From positions 248,001-312,000 of the forward strand of contig JAFKAC010000001.1 of the NCBI GenBank assembly GCA_025766275.1: a DNA stretch of 64,000 bases. The letters run 5' to 3'. Below the pieces are notes generated by a model. It was not told the DNA's origin. It saw nothing but the letters and a program-made list of their open reading frames with translations, and did not search any database. Source of the DNA: Lactarius indigo. Its lineage: Eukaryota > Basidiomycota > Agaricomycetes > Russulales > Russulaceae. A program made the position numbers and the translations under genes. Shown piece by piece: positions 41,820 to 50,694 of this stretch (positions are counted from its first letter, which is position 1; every line of letters begins with the position of its first letter).

Positions 41820-42810
41820 TCGGGTCAGGCGATCAGCCAATAGAAGCGCTGCGAAATGCTGTATTATCGGCTGAAGTCAAGCACAACTTTGTCGGTCGGG
41901 GATCGTGGTATTGCTAAAACTGCGATCGCAGTGGCACGCTAGCCAGAATCGCAGTGCAGGCACTCGCACTGGAGTACAATAAAACGCAAGAAGTCGGGTA
42001 ATGTAGAGTAGCAATGGACAATGAAATCCAAAGCCTGGAGAGTCATAGTAGAGAGTAGGAAGGTTATTGCAATAGCGGGAACGTCCTGGCGAAGGATGCT
42101 GGCTAGCTACAACAAAGCCCTGGCCCTTAAATAGGCCTCTACCATACCACTGTCGGCCGTACAAGTCCAGAGTGGTGCCGGTTGAGATATACATACCCAG
42201 TGAACTACCAATTGGGGGCTGTGCCATTGGCACCAGGCACGATTACTGTCGACCAACACAGTTGGTTACTTTGGGGGTTGTGGTCGCTAACCATACTGAG
42301 CGCTCGCCGACATGAATCTTAACAACAGGGACCCAAGGTTGCTGGTACACGATCACAATTGTGCTCTATGGTGACTCAAGGACATCGGGTGGGCGGAGGG
42401 CGGTCTACGCGGCTGCTGGGCTTTCTTGGGATCGGCCTATTAGTCCTGCAGACTAGGAGCGACGCCGACACACCGCTGTGTGTGTCTCGCTGGTACAGAG
42501 CCTGGGACCGTGCCTTCTATCTTCCTAATGCGTAAGAGAGCCTGAGCTGTTCGTGGGACCGCCCTCCGGCCCGGGATCGTCTTCTGTGTTTCCACTCGTG
42601 TTACTGTTGCTGGTCCATGCTTCTGCTGAGTAAAATCAGCGTAAACGACGCTTTATTGGGCTAGCCATGCACCAAGCGTATCACCGCGAAGTTGCAGCGT
42701 TCGCTTGATTCAGTTTTGGTCTCAATGCTTCGACTCACTTCCTTCTCGTACGTGGTGCTCGCTTGGGCATTCAAGCTTACTGATTCACTGAAACTTTATT
42801 TTGTCCATCT
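41820..42810. other. Old flanking DNA inside the inverted segment; no gene
   Basis: About 990 bp between Gypsy-F and Copia-D. No ORF with recognisable similarity. On the minus strand a TATTTAAG motif (about 42127-42134) and downstream pyrimidine-rich text resemble an old LTR that Gypsy-F may have entered, but I could not define its ends. At 42660-42803 lies a copy (minus strand) of the repeat found at 58020-58340. The last five bases, CATCT, are the complement of the AGATG left of Copia-C. Confidence 0.5.
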
Positions 42811-42872
42811 TGTTGCGCAGCAAAAGCCTTACAGGCTAAAGCGCAGCACGCAGGAGGGACGTTCTCACCTTT
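42811..42872 (-). repeat. Copia-D 3' LTR, first 62 bp
   Basis: TGTTGCGCAG... up to the Gypsy-E insertion. The last five bases, CCTTT, are duplicated at 50690-50694. Confidence 0.95.
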
Positions 42873-43411
42873 TGTAACGCCACTACAGGGGCGTTGAGCG
42901 CGACCTGCACTAAGTTAGTCAAGCGGTCGGTAGTCAAAGCTCAAAGGCTCGACTTCAGCAATAATGATGCACAAGAGTCACAAGGACGTGCGTCACTTGG
43001 ACTATAGAGGAAGGCTAAGACGCGAAGGCCTAGCTAAGACGAGGATCGGGGATTCGCGAGACTGCGCGTGAACCAGTGTAGTATTACACAAGAAGTTCAG
43101 TCTACCGTACAAGCTAGGTAGTACTGGGTTTAAATACGTCGAGTCTGCAGGGCGGGCGTAAGGCCGTTCCTTATCAGAGAACAAAAGGTAAGGCATATTG
43201 GGAACAAGGGAAGAATCACGCGGGTCCGTGCGTGAGTGAGAAGTGAGCGGAAACTAGCACATGTCGAGCTTTATCGAAAGATAACGACGATAAGCAAAGC
43301 GCGTGATAGGAACCGGGTAATTGTATAGTCCGCATAGTCATACAGGGCTCGTAATGTGGGTGATAAGGGGTAAATAGTAGTAAAGAAAGAACGAGTCCAA
43401 AAATCGTAACA
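42873..43411 (-). repeat. Gypsy-E 3' LTR
   Basis: 539 bp, TGTAACGCCAC ... ATCGTAACA on the plus strand. The minus-strand polypurine tract GACGGGGGGTAA (43412-43423) abuts it. Confidence 0.96.
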
Positions 43412-43445
43412 TTACCCCCCGTCCAGACTTGAAGACGCCTCGGCT

Positions 43446-44894
43446 TCAAGACTCCGGATCGATGAGGTCGTAGATGTCCGCATCTAAGTCGTTCTCCGGC
43501 CAAGGAGAGACGTCGAGTCGGCAGTAATGCGTTTTGAGGAAGAGGAACGGGCCACGCTTGCCACACTTACGACACATCTCGTATTGTGGGCATCGGATTT
43601 CGTCGTGGTTGGCGTCTGTTCGGAAGCATCGCCCACACCATCTCCCTTGAGTTTGAGCTGCGACGGTTGGTGGTTCAGGGACGGTAAAGGACGTGGAAGC
43701 CTCCGTTGTGATCGCGCTTCGTATCCGCTCGTCGGCTTGAGAGGTCGTGATCACTTCCTCGACCATGCCGGCTCGTCGAAAGATGCATCGGTAAGACTGA
43801 TGCTCTTGACTTTGACAGTGGCGGCAGGCTGGTCGCGGTCTAGTGGGGCAATCACGTACAAGGTGGTGGGGGCTGTTACAGTGATAGCAGCGTCGGCGGT
43901 GGGGTTTGTCGGCAAGGCGGGGGAATTCCAGCGGTCCTCCTCGTCGTGGGGAAAATGGGATGGCGTAACGTGAGTGACGTAACGGGGCCGGCAGAGCTGT
44001 CATTCGAGCATACTCGTTGCCGATGATAGCCAGTGCCCCCGCGTATTGAAGCCGTCTCTTGGTGCTGGCTAGCATCAAGTCTACGGTAAGTCGCTCCGAT
44101 CGCAACTTTCGTGCGTCGTCCTCTAGTTTCTCGCACTTCTCGTCGATCTCTTTAAGTGCGAGGAGCCCCGTCCGCAGCCTAGTGATTTCGGCGGTAAGCC
44201 GTGGCGAGTTAAGCTCGATGAGGGTTTCGTCTAGGGCGCAGGCGCGGATGTCGTTGGGATCGAAGAACTGGAGTTGTTCGGCGGTGAAAGGGGGAGCGGA
44301 GACGTTAGGCCTTAACGACGAGAGATAGACCGATTCCCCGTAGTGCGGTTGCCCTGCACCCATTGTTCCTACTACCTCGGTGAATCCCTTGCGATAGTAG
44401 ATATACTTCGCTGGGTTAGATCCACCGTCCGGTAGTGGGATTTGCAATGGGTAGTACTTGGGAGTTCCTAGGGTATTCGGGAAAAATGGGGCACCAGGGT
44501 CGTCAGTATCGTTAGGGGGGGAGTCAGGCCTATCGTAGTCAATGGGGGTGTGAACGCGAACGGGGGTGAAAGGTTCTAGTGGAGGTGGTGGCGTGGATGG
44601 TGGGGAGGATGCGGGTGATTGTGCGCGTGGGTCGGGTGGAGGAGTAGATTGCTGTTGTGGAGGGGGCGTTGGGGAATATTGTCCCTCCTCGGGTGTTGAT
44701 GGGGTGAGTTCCCCAGGTTCTCGTTCGATGAGAATGGGGTCGTTGGCGATACCAAGTTGGGGGGACGGAGGTGGTGATAGGCGGGGGATGTCGGAGAGGT
44801 CGATGGTGACGATCCCTTGTTCAAGGGCGGCTCCGAGGTGAGGGTTGCTGAGGATGTGGACGAGAGTGGTGTCAGATACCGGGGTGTCGGTCAT
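43446..44894 (-). CDS. Gypsy-E ORF3: zinc-knuckle protein homologous to the pol extension of the other Gypsy elements
   Basis: 482-residue ORF, ATG at 44894, 41 bases after the pol stop and in another frame. A Pro-rich acidic N-terminal third (1-170) is followed by a block resembling the post-chromodomain extension of Gypsy-1/2/F/H: PLQIPLPDG, then GESVYLSSLRP, then LTAEITRLR and a coiled coil with RRLQYAGALAIIGNEYARM. Near the C-terminus are CCHC-like knuckles (CYHCNSPHHLVRDC, CRHCQSQEHQSYRC) and two more Cys clusters (CGRCFRTDANHDEIRC, CRKCGKRG). Nucleic-acid binding is inferred. How it is expressed is unknown: reinitiation, or an own transcript from the TATA motif just upstream. I do not recognise it as a described family. 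Confidence 0.85.
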   Translation of the reverse strand: MTDTPVSDTTLVHILSNPHLGAALEQGIVTIDLSDIPRLSPPPSPQLGIANDPILIEREPGELTPSTPEEGQYSPTPPPQQQSTPPPDPRAQSPASSPPSTPPPPLEPFTPVRVHTPIDYDRPDSPPNDTDDPGAPFFPNTLGTPKYYPLQIPLPDGGSNPAKYIYYRKGFTEVVGTMGAGQPHYGESVYLSSLRPNVSAPPFTAEQLQFFDPNDIRACALDETLIELNSPRLTAEITRLRTGLLALKEIDEKCEKLEDDARKLRSERLTVDLMLASTKRRLQYAGALAIIGNEYARMTALPAPLRHSRYAIPFSPRRGGPLEFPRLADKPHRRRCYHCNSPHHLVRDCPTRPRPACRHCQSQEHQSYRCIFRRAGMVEEVITTSQADERIRSAITTEASTSFTVPEPPTVAAQTQGRWCGRCFRTDANHDEIRCPQYEMCRKCGKRGPFLFLKTHYCRLDVSPWPENDLDADIYDLIDPES

Positions 44895-44932
44895 CGTGGG
44901 GCTGAGGGATACGGGGGTGTGGTTGAGGGTGT

Positions 44933-44940
44933 CTTTTATA
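44933..44940 (-). promoter_or_regulatory. TATA-like motif upstream of Gypsy-E ORF3
   Basis: Minus-strand TATAAAAG overlaps the pol stop codon and lies 39-46 bases upstream of the ORF3 ATG. A start about 30 bases downstream would leave a leader of some ten bases. It could be chance. Confidence 0.35.
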
Positions 44941-47900
44941 TTGTTCGTCCAGCCCCTACGGCGGTTGGATATCTTCGGTAATAGTCTTTAATGACGTCTG
45001 TGGCGTGAGTCATGTTACTTGCGGGTTCCCATGTATTATCGCTTGGTGGGAATCCCTTCCACTTTACTAGGTAGTGGAGTTTGCGCCCTCTTCCTCGTTC
45101 CTGGGCGTCTTCGATTCGTTCCACTTCGTATTCTTCTTCGCCATCGATAAGGTCCGGTGGAGGTCGGGTATAATTTGTGCCGTGCACTTCCGTCTCCTTA
45201 TACGGGGTGAGAAGATTCGCATGGAATACTGGATGTATTTTCCATGACTTCGGAAGTTCCAGCTCGTACGAGACGTCTGATAGGACTCTTGTGATTTTGA
45301 AGGGTCCATATCGTTTCGGAGCTAGTTTGCTCGTGGGGTAGAAGGTTCGGAGATTCGTCCCTTCTAACCATACTTGGTCTCCTTGTTGATAAGGTGTGAA
45401 TTTGTGTTTCCCCCGTTGTATCATGAGGCGTTGGGCATGCGCTATGCTATCCTGCGCATGTTGACGGAGTATGGATAGTTCCCCTAGCCTCTGATCTACC
45501 GTGGGATTGCTAGATGGTTTGGGCGTCCATACGGTTCGTGGTTCCCAGCCCATGATGAGCGAAAAGGGGGAATGTTTGGTCGTGGCGTTCTTCCAAGAGT
45601 TATGAGCGAATTGGGCCATCGGTAGGAGTTCCGCCCAATTGTCTTGTTGTACGTTGCACCAGTGCCTTAGGTATTGCTCTAACCATTGGTTGGTGCGTTC
45701 AGATTGGCCGTCCGTCTGTGGGTGGTATGCAGAGGATATATTCTGTTGTATTCCCAGAGTCTTGCACAGCTGTCGCATGAATGTTGATGCGAATCTGGGG
45801 TCTCGGTCGGATATAACTCTTCGGGGTAGACCGTAATGGGGGTATACGTATTGCAGATAGAGTTTCGCCACTCCTTCTGACGTTATGGTTTCGTTGCATG
45901 GTATGAATATTGCCGCTTTCGAGCAATCGTGGTCCGTGATGGTGAGAATTGAATCGAAGCCCTCTGATGGTGGGAGTTTGACTATGAAGTCCATGGCTAC
46001 TACTTCGAATGGTTCGGCTTCCGGTTCTGTGGTGATGGGGAATAAGTGTGGCTTCTGTCGATGGGGGTTAATCTTGTTGCTTTGGCATGTTGCGCATCCC
46101 TTGACGTAGGCTTCTACATCTTTGCGCATATTAGGCCACCAGAAATCGTGTCGCACCAGATCTAAGGTGTTTGCAATTCCCGGGTGTCCGGCGCTTGGGG
46201 TATCGTGGAAAAAGGCGATTACCCCCCGTTTAAGATCGTTGTTTCCCACAACAACGAGAGCATCATTCTTCCACCATAGGCCGTCGTGTTTTTTCAAATT
46301 GTGCGGCTCGATCCATGGGAGAAGGGTTGCCTCATCTATGTTTTGTGCGATTTGCGTCCATATGTCCATATCGTGCATGGATGTATGGGTTACTTTGAGG
46401 AAGACTTCCTCCGGTAGTACCGTTACGTGGTCATTGTCGTTGGTACCATCGTCGTAATCGGGTCGCCTCGATAGAGAGTCAGCTTGGGTATTCTTTTTGC
46501 CCGGGATGTGTTTGAGTACGAAGTTGTACTCAGACAGTTCTTGGAATTCCCGTGCCACTCGTCGGTTGATCTTTCTGGGCTCCTTCCAGTATTGTAAATT
46601 CGCGTGGTCTGTATGAATGGTTATCAAATGGGGGGATCCAACGAGGTATGTGCGCCAGGTCCGCAGTGCTTTGACGATTGCTAGTAATTCCCTGTCGTAA
46701 ATGTCGTAATTACGTTCTGCTTCAGATAGCGATTCTGAGTAGAATGCTATTGGATGAAGTTTGTCGTCTTCTCCTTTCTGATTCAGGACAGCCCCCAGGG
46801 CGTATCCTGAAGCGTCGACTTCGATTTCGAAGGGTTGGTCCAATTTTGGGAATAATAAGATAGGTTCCGAGCTGATTCGTTCTTTAATGGTGTCGAACGC
46901 CTTTTGTCTGGTTGCTGTCCATTCCCAAGGGGTGTTTTTCTTTGTGAGGTCATGAAGGGGTCTCGCGATCGTGGAAAACCCTCGTATGAATCTTCGATAA
47001 AAGTTACAGAATCCCAGGAAGGCCCGTACTTCCTTCAGAGACGTTGGTGCCTTCCATTCTCGAACACCTTGAACTTTCACCGGGTCCATCCGTAGTCGCC
47101 CGTATCCGATGATTAGTCCCAAATATTCGACCTCATGGACTTCGAACACGCATTTTTCCGGTTTGATATATAGATCGTGCTTGTCGCAAAGGTCGAGGAC
47201 CTGGTGTAGTACCGTCCTGTGGTGAGTGCGGTCGTCCGCGGTTGCGATTAGGATGTCATCCATGTAGACAATTACTTCGCCTGTCAGTACCAATTCCCGG
47301 AAGATGGTGTCCATCATCGTTTGAAATGTACTGGGGGAGTTTGTGAGGCCGAAGAACATGACTCGCGGTTCGAACAGTCCTTGATTTGTCTTAAACGCCG
47401 CCTTCCACTCATCCCCTTGTTTGATTCGGACGTTGTTATATCCCCATCGGATGTCGAGCTTTGAATAGAGCCTTGCTTCTCGAATCTTATCGATGAGTTC
47501 GGGGATTAGAGGGAGTGGATAGTGGTTTTTTACAGTGAGTTCGTTAAGGCGGCGATAATCCTGTACTGGACGCAATTTCCCGTCTTTCTTTTTGATGAAG
47601 AAAAAGGGGGAAGCGTAAGGGGATTTTGACGGCTGGATGTACTTCTTTTCCAGGTGCTCGGTCACAAATTCCGTTAGCTTTTCATTTTCTGGGATCGTGA
47701 GTGGGTACACTTTGCAGTCCATCGTTTCTGGGGCGTTTGGGATTAGGTCTATGGCATGATCCCACGGTCGCGAAGGTGGGAAGCGCTGGGACGCTTCTTC
47801 GCTGAAGACCTTTCGATGCCTTCGGTATTCCTCCGGGACCATTTCTTCGAAAGTCTTCTGGGGTTTTTTGGCCGCTTCTTGTTGCGCCAGCTCGGACGCC

Positions 47901-48484
47901 GTTGTTGTCTTCCGCAACCGAATGTAAGGTTCGTCTTCCTCTTGTAGTTGTTCCCAAGCTGATTCATCCAGTTGATACGTCTCCAATGCCTTAATGGTTG
48001 TTTCTAGAGGCATGGCTTCGTCGGACAAATGCAAGCTGGTGATAACTACGGGTTGGAATTCTTCGTCTAGCGTGGCATCGCGCCAGTGGAATTTGGGTTC
48101 GAATGCCGTGAACCAGGGATAGCCCAGTATGACTTCGTCATTCCCCAAGTCGGTGATAAGAAATCGGAGGTTTTGGGTCTTCCCTCCGGTTTTGACGGTA
48201 AGATCGGTGAAGGACGTGATTTCCCCTCCCTGGTTATGTGTTCCGTCTACGTTCCATATCTTAATAGAGCGTTCAGTGGGTAGCCAGGCTATTTTGAGTC
48301 GTTTTAGGAGGTTTGCGCTGATAAAGTTGTCTGTTGCTCCCGAGTCTACCAAAACATTTCGTTCGGCCGTCGCGTGCGCAGATTTGAAAAGTACTGGAAT
48401 TCGCATAGATCGAAACCTGCTATTGTACACGCTAAGTTTAAGTGCTTTAGCCCAGGCCGCCGGGTTCAAGCGTTCAGAAAATCC
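44936..48484 (-). CDS. Gypsy-E Pol: protease, RT, RNase H, integrase, chromodomain
   Basis: The open -1 frame after the heptamer (GFSERLNPAAW) gives about 1180 residues with no break. Protease LVDSGATDNF (about 40); RT with YMDD (about 402); RNase H EVDASGYALG (about 550); integrase HHCC (HPGIANTLD to CATCQSNK, 765-800); DDE core (AMDFIVKLP 828, VISDRDPRF 888, DGQSERTNQW 922); GPY/F module (KLAPKRYGPF); chromodomain EEYEVERIEDAQ to DNTWEPASN (1112-1160). It stops soon after the chromodomain, unlike Gypsy-2/H, because the extension is the separate ORF3. No disabling change is seen. Confidence 0.95.
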   Translation of the reverse strand, partial: GFSERLNPAAWAKALKLSVYNSRFRSMRIPVLFKSAHATAERNVLVDSGATDNFISANLLKRLKIAWLPTERSIKIWNVDGTHNQGGEITSFTDLTVKTGGKTQNLRFLITDLGNDEVILGYPWFTAFEPKFHWRDATLDEEFQPVVITSLHLSDEAMPLETTIKALETYQLDESAWEQLQEEDEPYIRLRKTTTASELAQQEAAKKPQKTFEEMVPEEYRRHRKVFSEEASQRFPPSRPWDHAIDLIPNAPETMDCKVYPLTIPENEKLTEFVTEHLEKKYIQPSKSPYASPFFFIKKKDGKLRPVQDYRRLNELTVKNHYPLPLIPELIDKIREARLYSKLDIRWGYNNVRIKQGDEWKAAFKTNQGLFEPRVMFFGLTNSPSTFQTMMDTIFRELVLTGEVIVYMDDILIATADDRTHHRTVLHQVLDLCDKHDLYIKPEKCVFEVHEVEYLGLIIGYGRLRMDPVKVQGVREWKAPTSLKEVRAFLGFCNFYRRFIRGFSTIARPLHDLTKKNTPWEWTATRQKAFDTIKERISSEPILLFPKLDQPFEIEVDASGYALGAVLNQKGEDDKLHPIAFYSESLSEAERNYDIYDRELLAIVKALRTWRTYLVGSPHLITIHTDHANLQYWKEPRKINRRVAREFQELSEYNFVLKHIPGKKNTQADSLSRRPDYDDGTNDNDHVTVLPEEVFLKVTHTSMHDMDIWTQIAQNIDEATLLPWIEPHNLKKHDGLWWKNDALVVVGNNDLKRGVIAFFHDTPSAGHPGIANTLDLVRHDFWWPNMRKDVEAYVKGCATCQSNKINPHRQKPHLFPITTEPEAEPFEVVAMDFIVKLPPSEGFDSILTITDHDCSKAAIFIPCNETITSEGVAKLYLQYVYPHYGLPRRVISDRDPRFASTFMRQLCKTLGIQQNISSAYHPQTDGQSERTNQWLEQYLRHWCNVQQDNWAELLPMAQFAHNSWKNATTKHSPFSLIMGWEPRTVWTPKPSSNPTVDQRLGELSILRQHAQDSIAHAQRLMIQRGKHKFTPYQQGDQVWLEGTNLRTFYPTSKLAPKRYGPFKITRVLSDVSYELELPKSWKIHPVFHANLLTPYKETEVHGTNYTRPPPDLIDGEEEYEVERIEDAQERGRGRKLHYLVKWKGFPPSDNTWEPASNMTHATDVIKDYYRRYPTAVGAGRTI

Positions 48485-50130
48485 TTTTTCTGCCCGAAGA
48501 GTTTATCCACCATTAGTTCTCGTACTTCGGGGGTTTGAGCGAATAAGGCCGCCACTTGGGCGTCGGCTTGCTCTTCGTTGGATAGGGGGCGTGATGCGGT
48601 CATTGAGATGGTGGCAGTGGTCGGGGTGGGATCATTTGTGTTCGTAGTTTTGGCCGTGGTGGTTGGTTTCTGGGGACAGAATCGGGAGATATGTCCTTGT
48701 CCTCGGCATCTGAAGCACCTTCCTTCCTTTTGAAGTAGCTTCTTTTCGTCTTCTGTTATTGCGGCTCTGGCACGGGTACGACTGACGTCCATCGCGTTTG
48801 GATCTTTAGCCTTGTTGAGGGCATTCAGCCATTGGTCGCGGGAGGCTCCTCCTTTCTTGTCCGTTCTTCCTTTGGTGAGCCTGTCTTTAAGGAGGAGGTA
48901 TTCCGCTTGTTGGAGGGTTACCGCCGTCTTCCAGTCGTCCCAATCCACGGGGTGGTGGAACTTAATCGCGTTTATGACTAACGCGTTTGGGAGACCCTTC
49001 TGGAAGATTTCCAGAGTTGTGGCTTCGTCTTTATTGTATCCCGCCTTGTTGGCCAAGTTAGAAAACTTGGCTATGTAGGTATCGATATCTTCTTTATCCA
49101 TCCGTAAGTTCTGAATGGCGTGGCGAGCTTTCTGTTGTTGGGTAGTGTCGGTATATGCCTGGATGAAGCGGGTTTCGATGGTGTTCCATAGGTTTTCGGC
49201 ATTCATAGCTACGCCACCTGCTAGTTGGTCGGCCAGCCATTGTATCTGTTCCTCTACCCAGTCGTCGACGAGTGGTCCTCGGATGTAAGACAAAAGTGTC
49301 ATTGCTCGTGAGTATGGGAGGGTTAACTGTTGTACATTCGGGTTCATTCCTCGATATAGGGCGAAGGCGTTGAGGAAGGCTTTACTGGCTTCCCGGTCCC
49401 CCGTGAATTCGGGTGGGGGGTTTCCCCCGAGTCGTCCGTTTGGCTGTGGAGGTCCTCCGGCTGCGGGGCCAGCTGCAACTCCGCCGCCTCCACCTCCAGG
49501 CGCGCCGCCTCCGCCTCCAGGCGCACCGCCTCCACCTCCAGGCGCACCGCCTCCACCTCCAAGCGCACCGCCTCCATGATGGCTTCCTGCGCTTCCCGCA
49601 GCGCCTCCTCCGCCTGTCGGCATACTTCCTCCCACAGGATTTCCTCCACTACCTGCAGGATTCGTTGTCGCGGAGCCTGCAATTGGTTGTGAGGAGGTGA
49701 GGGTGGTGGAGAGTTGGGTGGTGGACATGTTGGCATACGATGCGAAGTCGACGGGGCGTTGGATGGTTGGTGTAAGAGTTGGGTTGTCTAGGTCTGGTTC
49801 TGAGGATGGTTCTTCGACGTCTGAGTCTGCGTCGATTGCACTAATTTGTCCTTTTCCTGGTCCTAGTCCAAGGTGTGCGGGGACGGGCTTGTATGAGTAC
49901 CAGGAGTGTTTTGTATCCGAATAGGCGACGTAGGCCCAAATGTGTTGATCTTCGATGTATTCGATGGGTTCGTACGTGAGTTTGTCGGGGTCGTAGACGT
50001 AGTACCCTTCGTCGTGTGGAGTGTTCCTCCAGAGAGCGGTCCCCTTGATAGATGCTCTTAGGTCGTCGTGGGGGCGTCGCTCCAGGTACTCTTTGACAAA
50101 CTGTGTTCGGCTGCGGCTAGTGAGAGCCAC
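48466..50130 (-). CDS. Gypsy-E Gag, intact, apparently without an AUG start
   Basis: The open frame runs from the LTR junction to TGA 48466-48468. The best start is GTG 50130 (A at -3, G at +4), giving 554 residues; the first ATG is codon 135. N-terminal domain (ALWRNTPHDEGYYVYDP, 33-49) is alignable with Gypsy-2 Gag upstream of its first ATG. A Gly-rich GGGGAPGG repeat region (about 49480-49590) follows, then a capsid-like region (YSRAMTLLSYIRGPLVDDW onward) and a CCHC knuckle CFRCRGQGHISRFC (about 472). The frame overlaps pol by -1. Gag would assemble particles and package RNA. Confidence 0.9.
   Translation of the reverse strand: MALTSRSRTQFVKEYLERRPHDDLRASIKGTALWRNTPHDEGYYVYDPDKLTYEPIEYIEDQHIWAYVAYSDTKHSWYSYKPVPAHLGLGPGKGQISAIDADSDVEEPSSEPDLDNPTLTPTIQRPVDFASYANMSTTQLSTTLTSSQPIAGSATTNPAGSGGNPVGGSMPTGGGGAAGSAGSHHGGGALGGGGGAPGGGGGAPGGGGGAPGGGGGGVAAGPAAGGPPQPNGRLGGNPPPEFTGDREASKAFLNAFALYRGMNPNVQQLTLPYSRAMTLLSYIRGPLVDDWVEEQIQWLADQLAGGVAMNAENLWNTIETRFIQAYTDTTQQQKARHAIQNLRMDKEDIDTYIAKFSNLANKAGYNKDEATTLEIFQKGLPNALVINAIKFHHPVDWDDWKTAVTLQQAEYLLLKDRLTKGRTDKKGGASRDQWLNALNKAKDPNAMDVSRTRARAAITEDEKKLLQKEGRCFRCRGQGHISRFCPQKPTTTAKTTNTNDPTPTTATISMTASRPLSNEEQADAQVAALFAQTPEVRELMVDKLFGQKKDFLNA
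48478..48484 (-). promoter_or_regulatory. Candidate -1 frameshift heptamer, Gypsy-E
   Basis: Minus-strand G GAT TTT in the gag frame, ten bases before the gag TGA, at the position of GGGTTTT in Gypsy-2 and Gypsy-F. It is not a perfect X XXY YYZ; from memory both heptamers are used for -1 shifting by plant RNA viruses. Confidence 0.6.
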
Positions 50131-50137
50131 GATGGGG

Positions 50138-50148
50138 AGACTGAACTT
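50138..50148 (-). other. Gypsy-E self-priming-type PBS
   Basis: Minus-strand AAGTTCAGTCT starts two bases inside the 5' LTR. It is an exact complement of AGACTGAACTT at 50371-50381 in the LTR. Confidence 0.72.
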
Positions 50149-50150
50149 AA

Positions 50151-50689
50151 TGTAACGCCACTACAGGGGCGTTGAGCGCGACCTGCACTAAGTTAGTCAA
50201 GCGGTCGGTAGTCAAAGCTCAAAGGCTCGACTTCAGCAATAATGATGCACAAGAGTCACAAGGACGTGCGTCACTTGGACTATAGAGGAAGGCTAAGACG
50301 CGAAGGCCTAGCTAAGACGAGGATCGGGGATTCGCGAGACTGCGCGTGAACCAGTGTAGTATTACACAAGAAGTTCAGTCTACCGTACAAGCTAGGTAGT
50401 ACTGGGTTTAAATACGTCGAGTCTGCAGGGCGGGCGTAAGGCCGTTCCTTATCAGAGAACAAAAGGTAAGGCATATTGGGAACAAGGGAAGAATCACGCG
50501 GGTCCGTGCGTGAGTGAGAAGTGAGCGGAAACTAGCACATGTCGAGCTTTATCGAAAGATAACGACGATAAGCAAAGCGCGTGATAGGAACCGGGTAATT
50601 GTATAGTCCGCATAGTCATACAGGGCTCGTAATGTGGGTGATAAGGGGTAAATAGTAGTAAAGAAAGAACGAGTCCAAAAATCGTAACA
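50151..50689 (-). repeat. Gypsy-E 5' LTR
   Basis: 539 bp, same as the 3' LTR by eye, followed by TSD CCTTT (50690-50694). Confidence 0.96.
50371..50414 (-). promoter_or_regulatory. Gypsy-E LTR core promoter and predicted RNA start
   Basis: Minus-strand TATTTAAA (50414-50407) lies 33 bases upstream of AGACTGAACTT (50381-50371), the segment complementary to the PBS. Geometry matches Gypsy-2 although the sequences differ. Confidence 0.6.
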
Positions 50690-50694
50690 CCTTT

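Larger units (their letters stand above)
42873..50689 (-). mobile_element. Gypsy-E: complete, apparently intact Ty3/Gypsy element with a third ORF
   Basis: 7817-bp minus-strand element with two 539-bp LTRs that look identical by eye, TSD CCTTT (42868-42872 and 50690-50694), self-priming-type PBS, open gag, open pol in the -1 frame and an extra ORF3. It is a different family from Gypsy-1/2/F/H. As it interrupts a Copia LTR and has matching LTRs, it is the most recent datable event in the window and may be mobile. Confidence 0.97.

Noticed and set aside
43002..43196. 64-codon ORF repeated in both Gypsy-E LTRs
   Set aside because: Duplicated because it lies in an LTR; no motif, and it overlaps the predicted promoter and RNA start.
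49480..49590. CRISPR-like or satellite array
   Set aside because: The regular 15-bp-class repeat encodes Gly-Ala-Pro repeats in frame within Gypsy-E Gag. It is a coding minisatellite, and the genome is eukaryotic.
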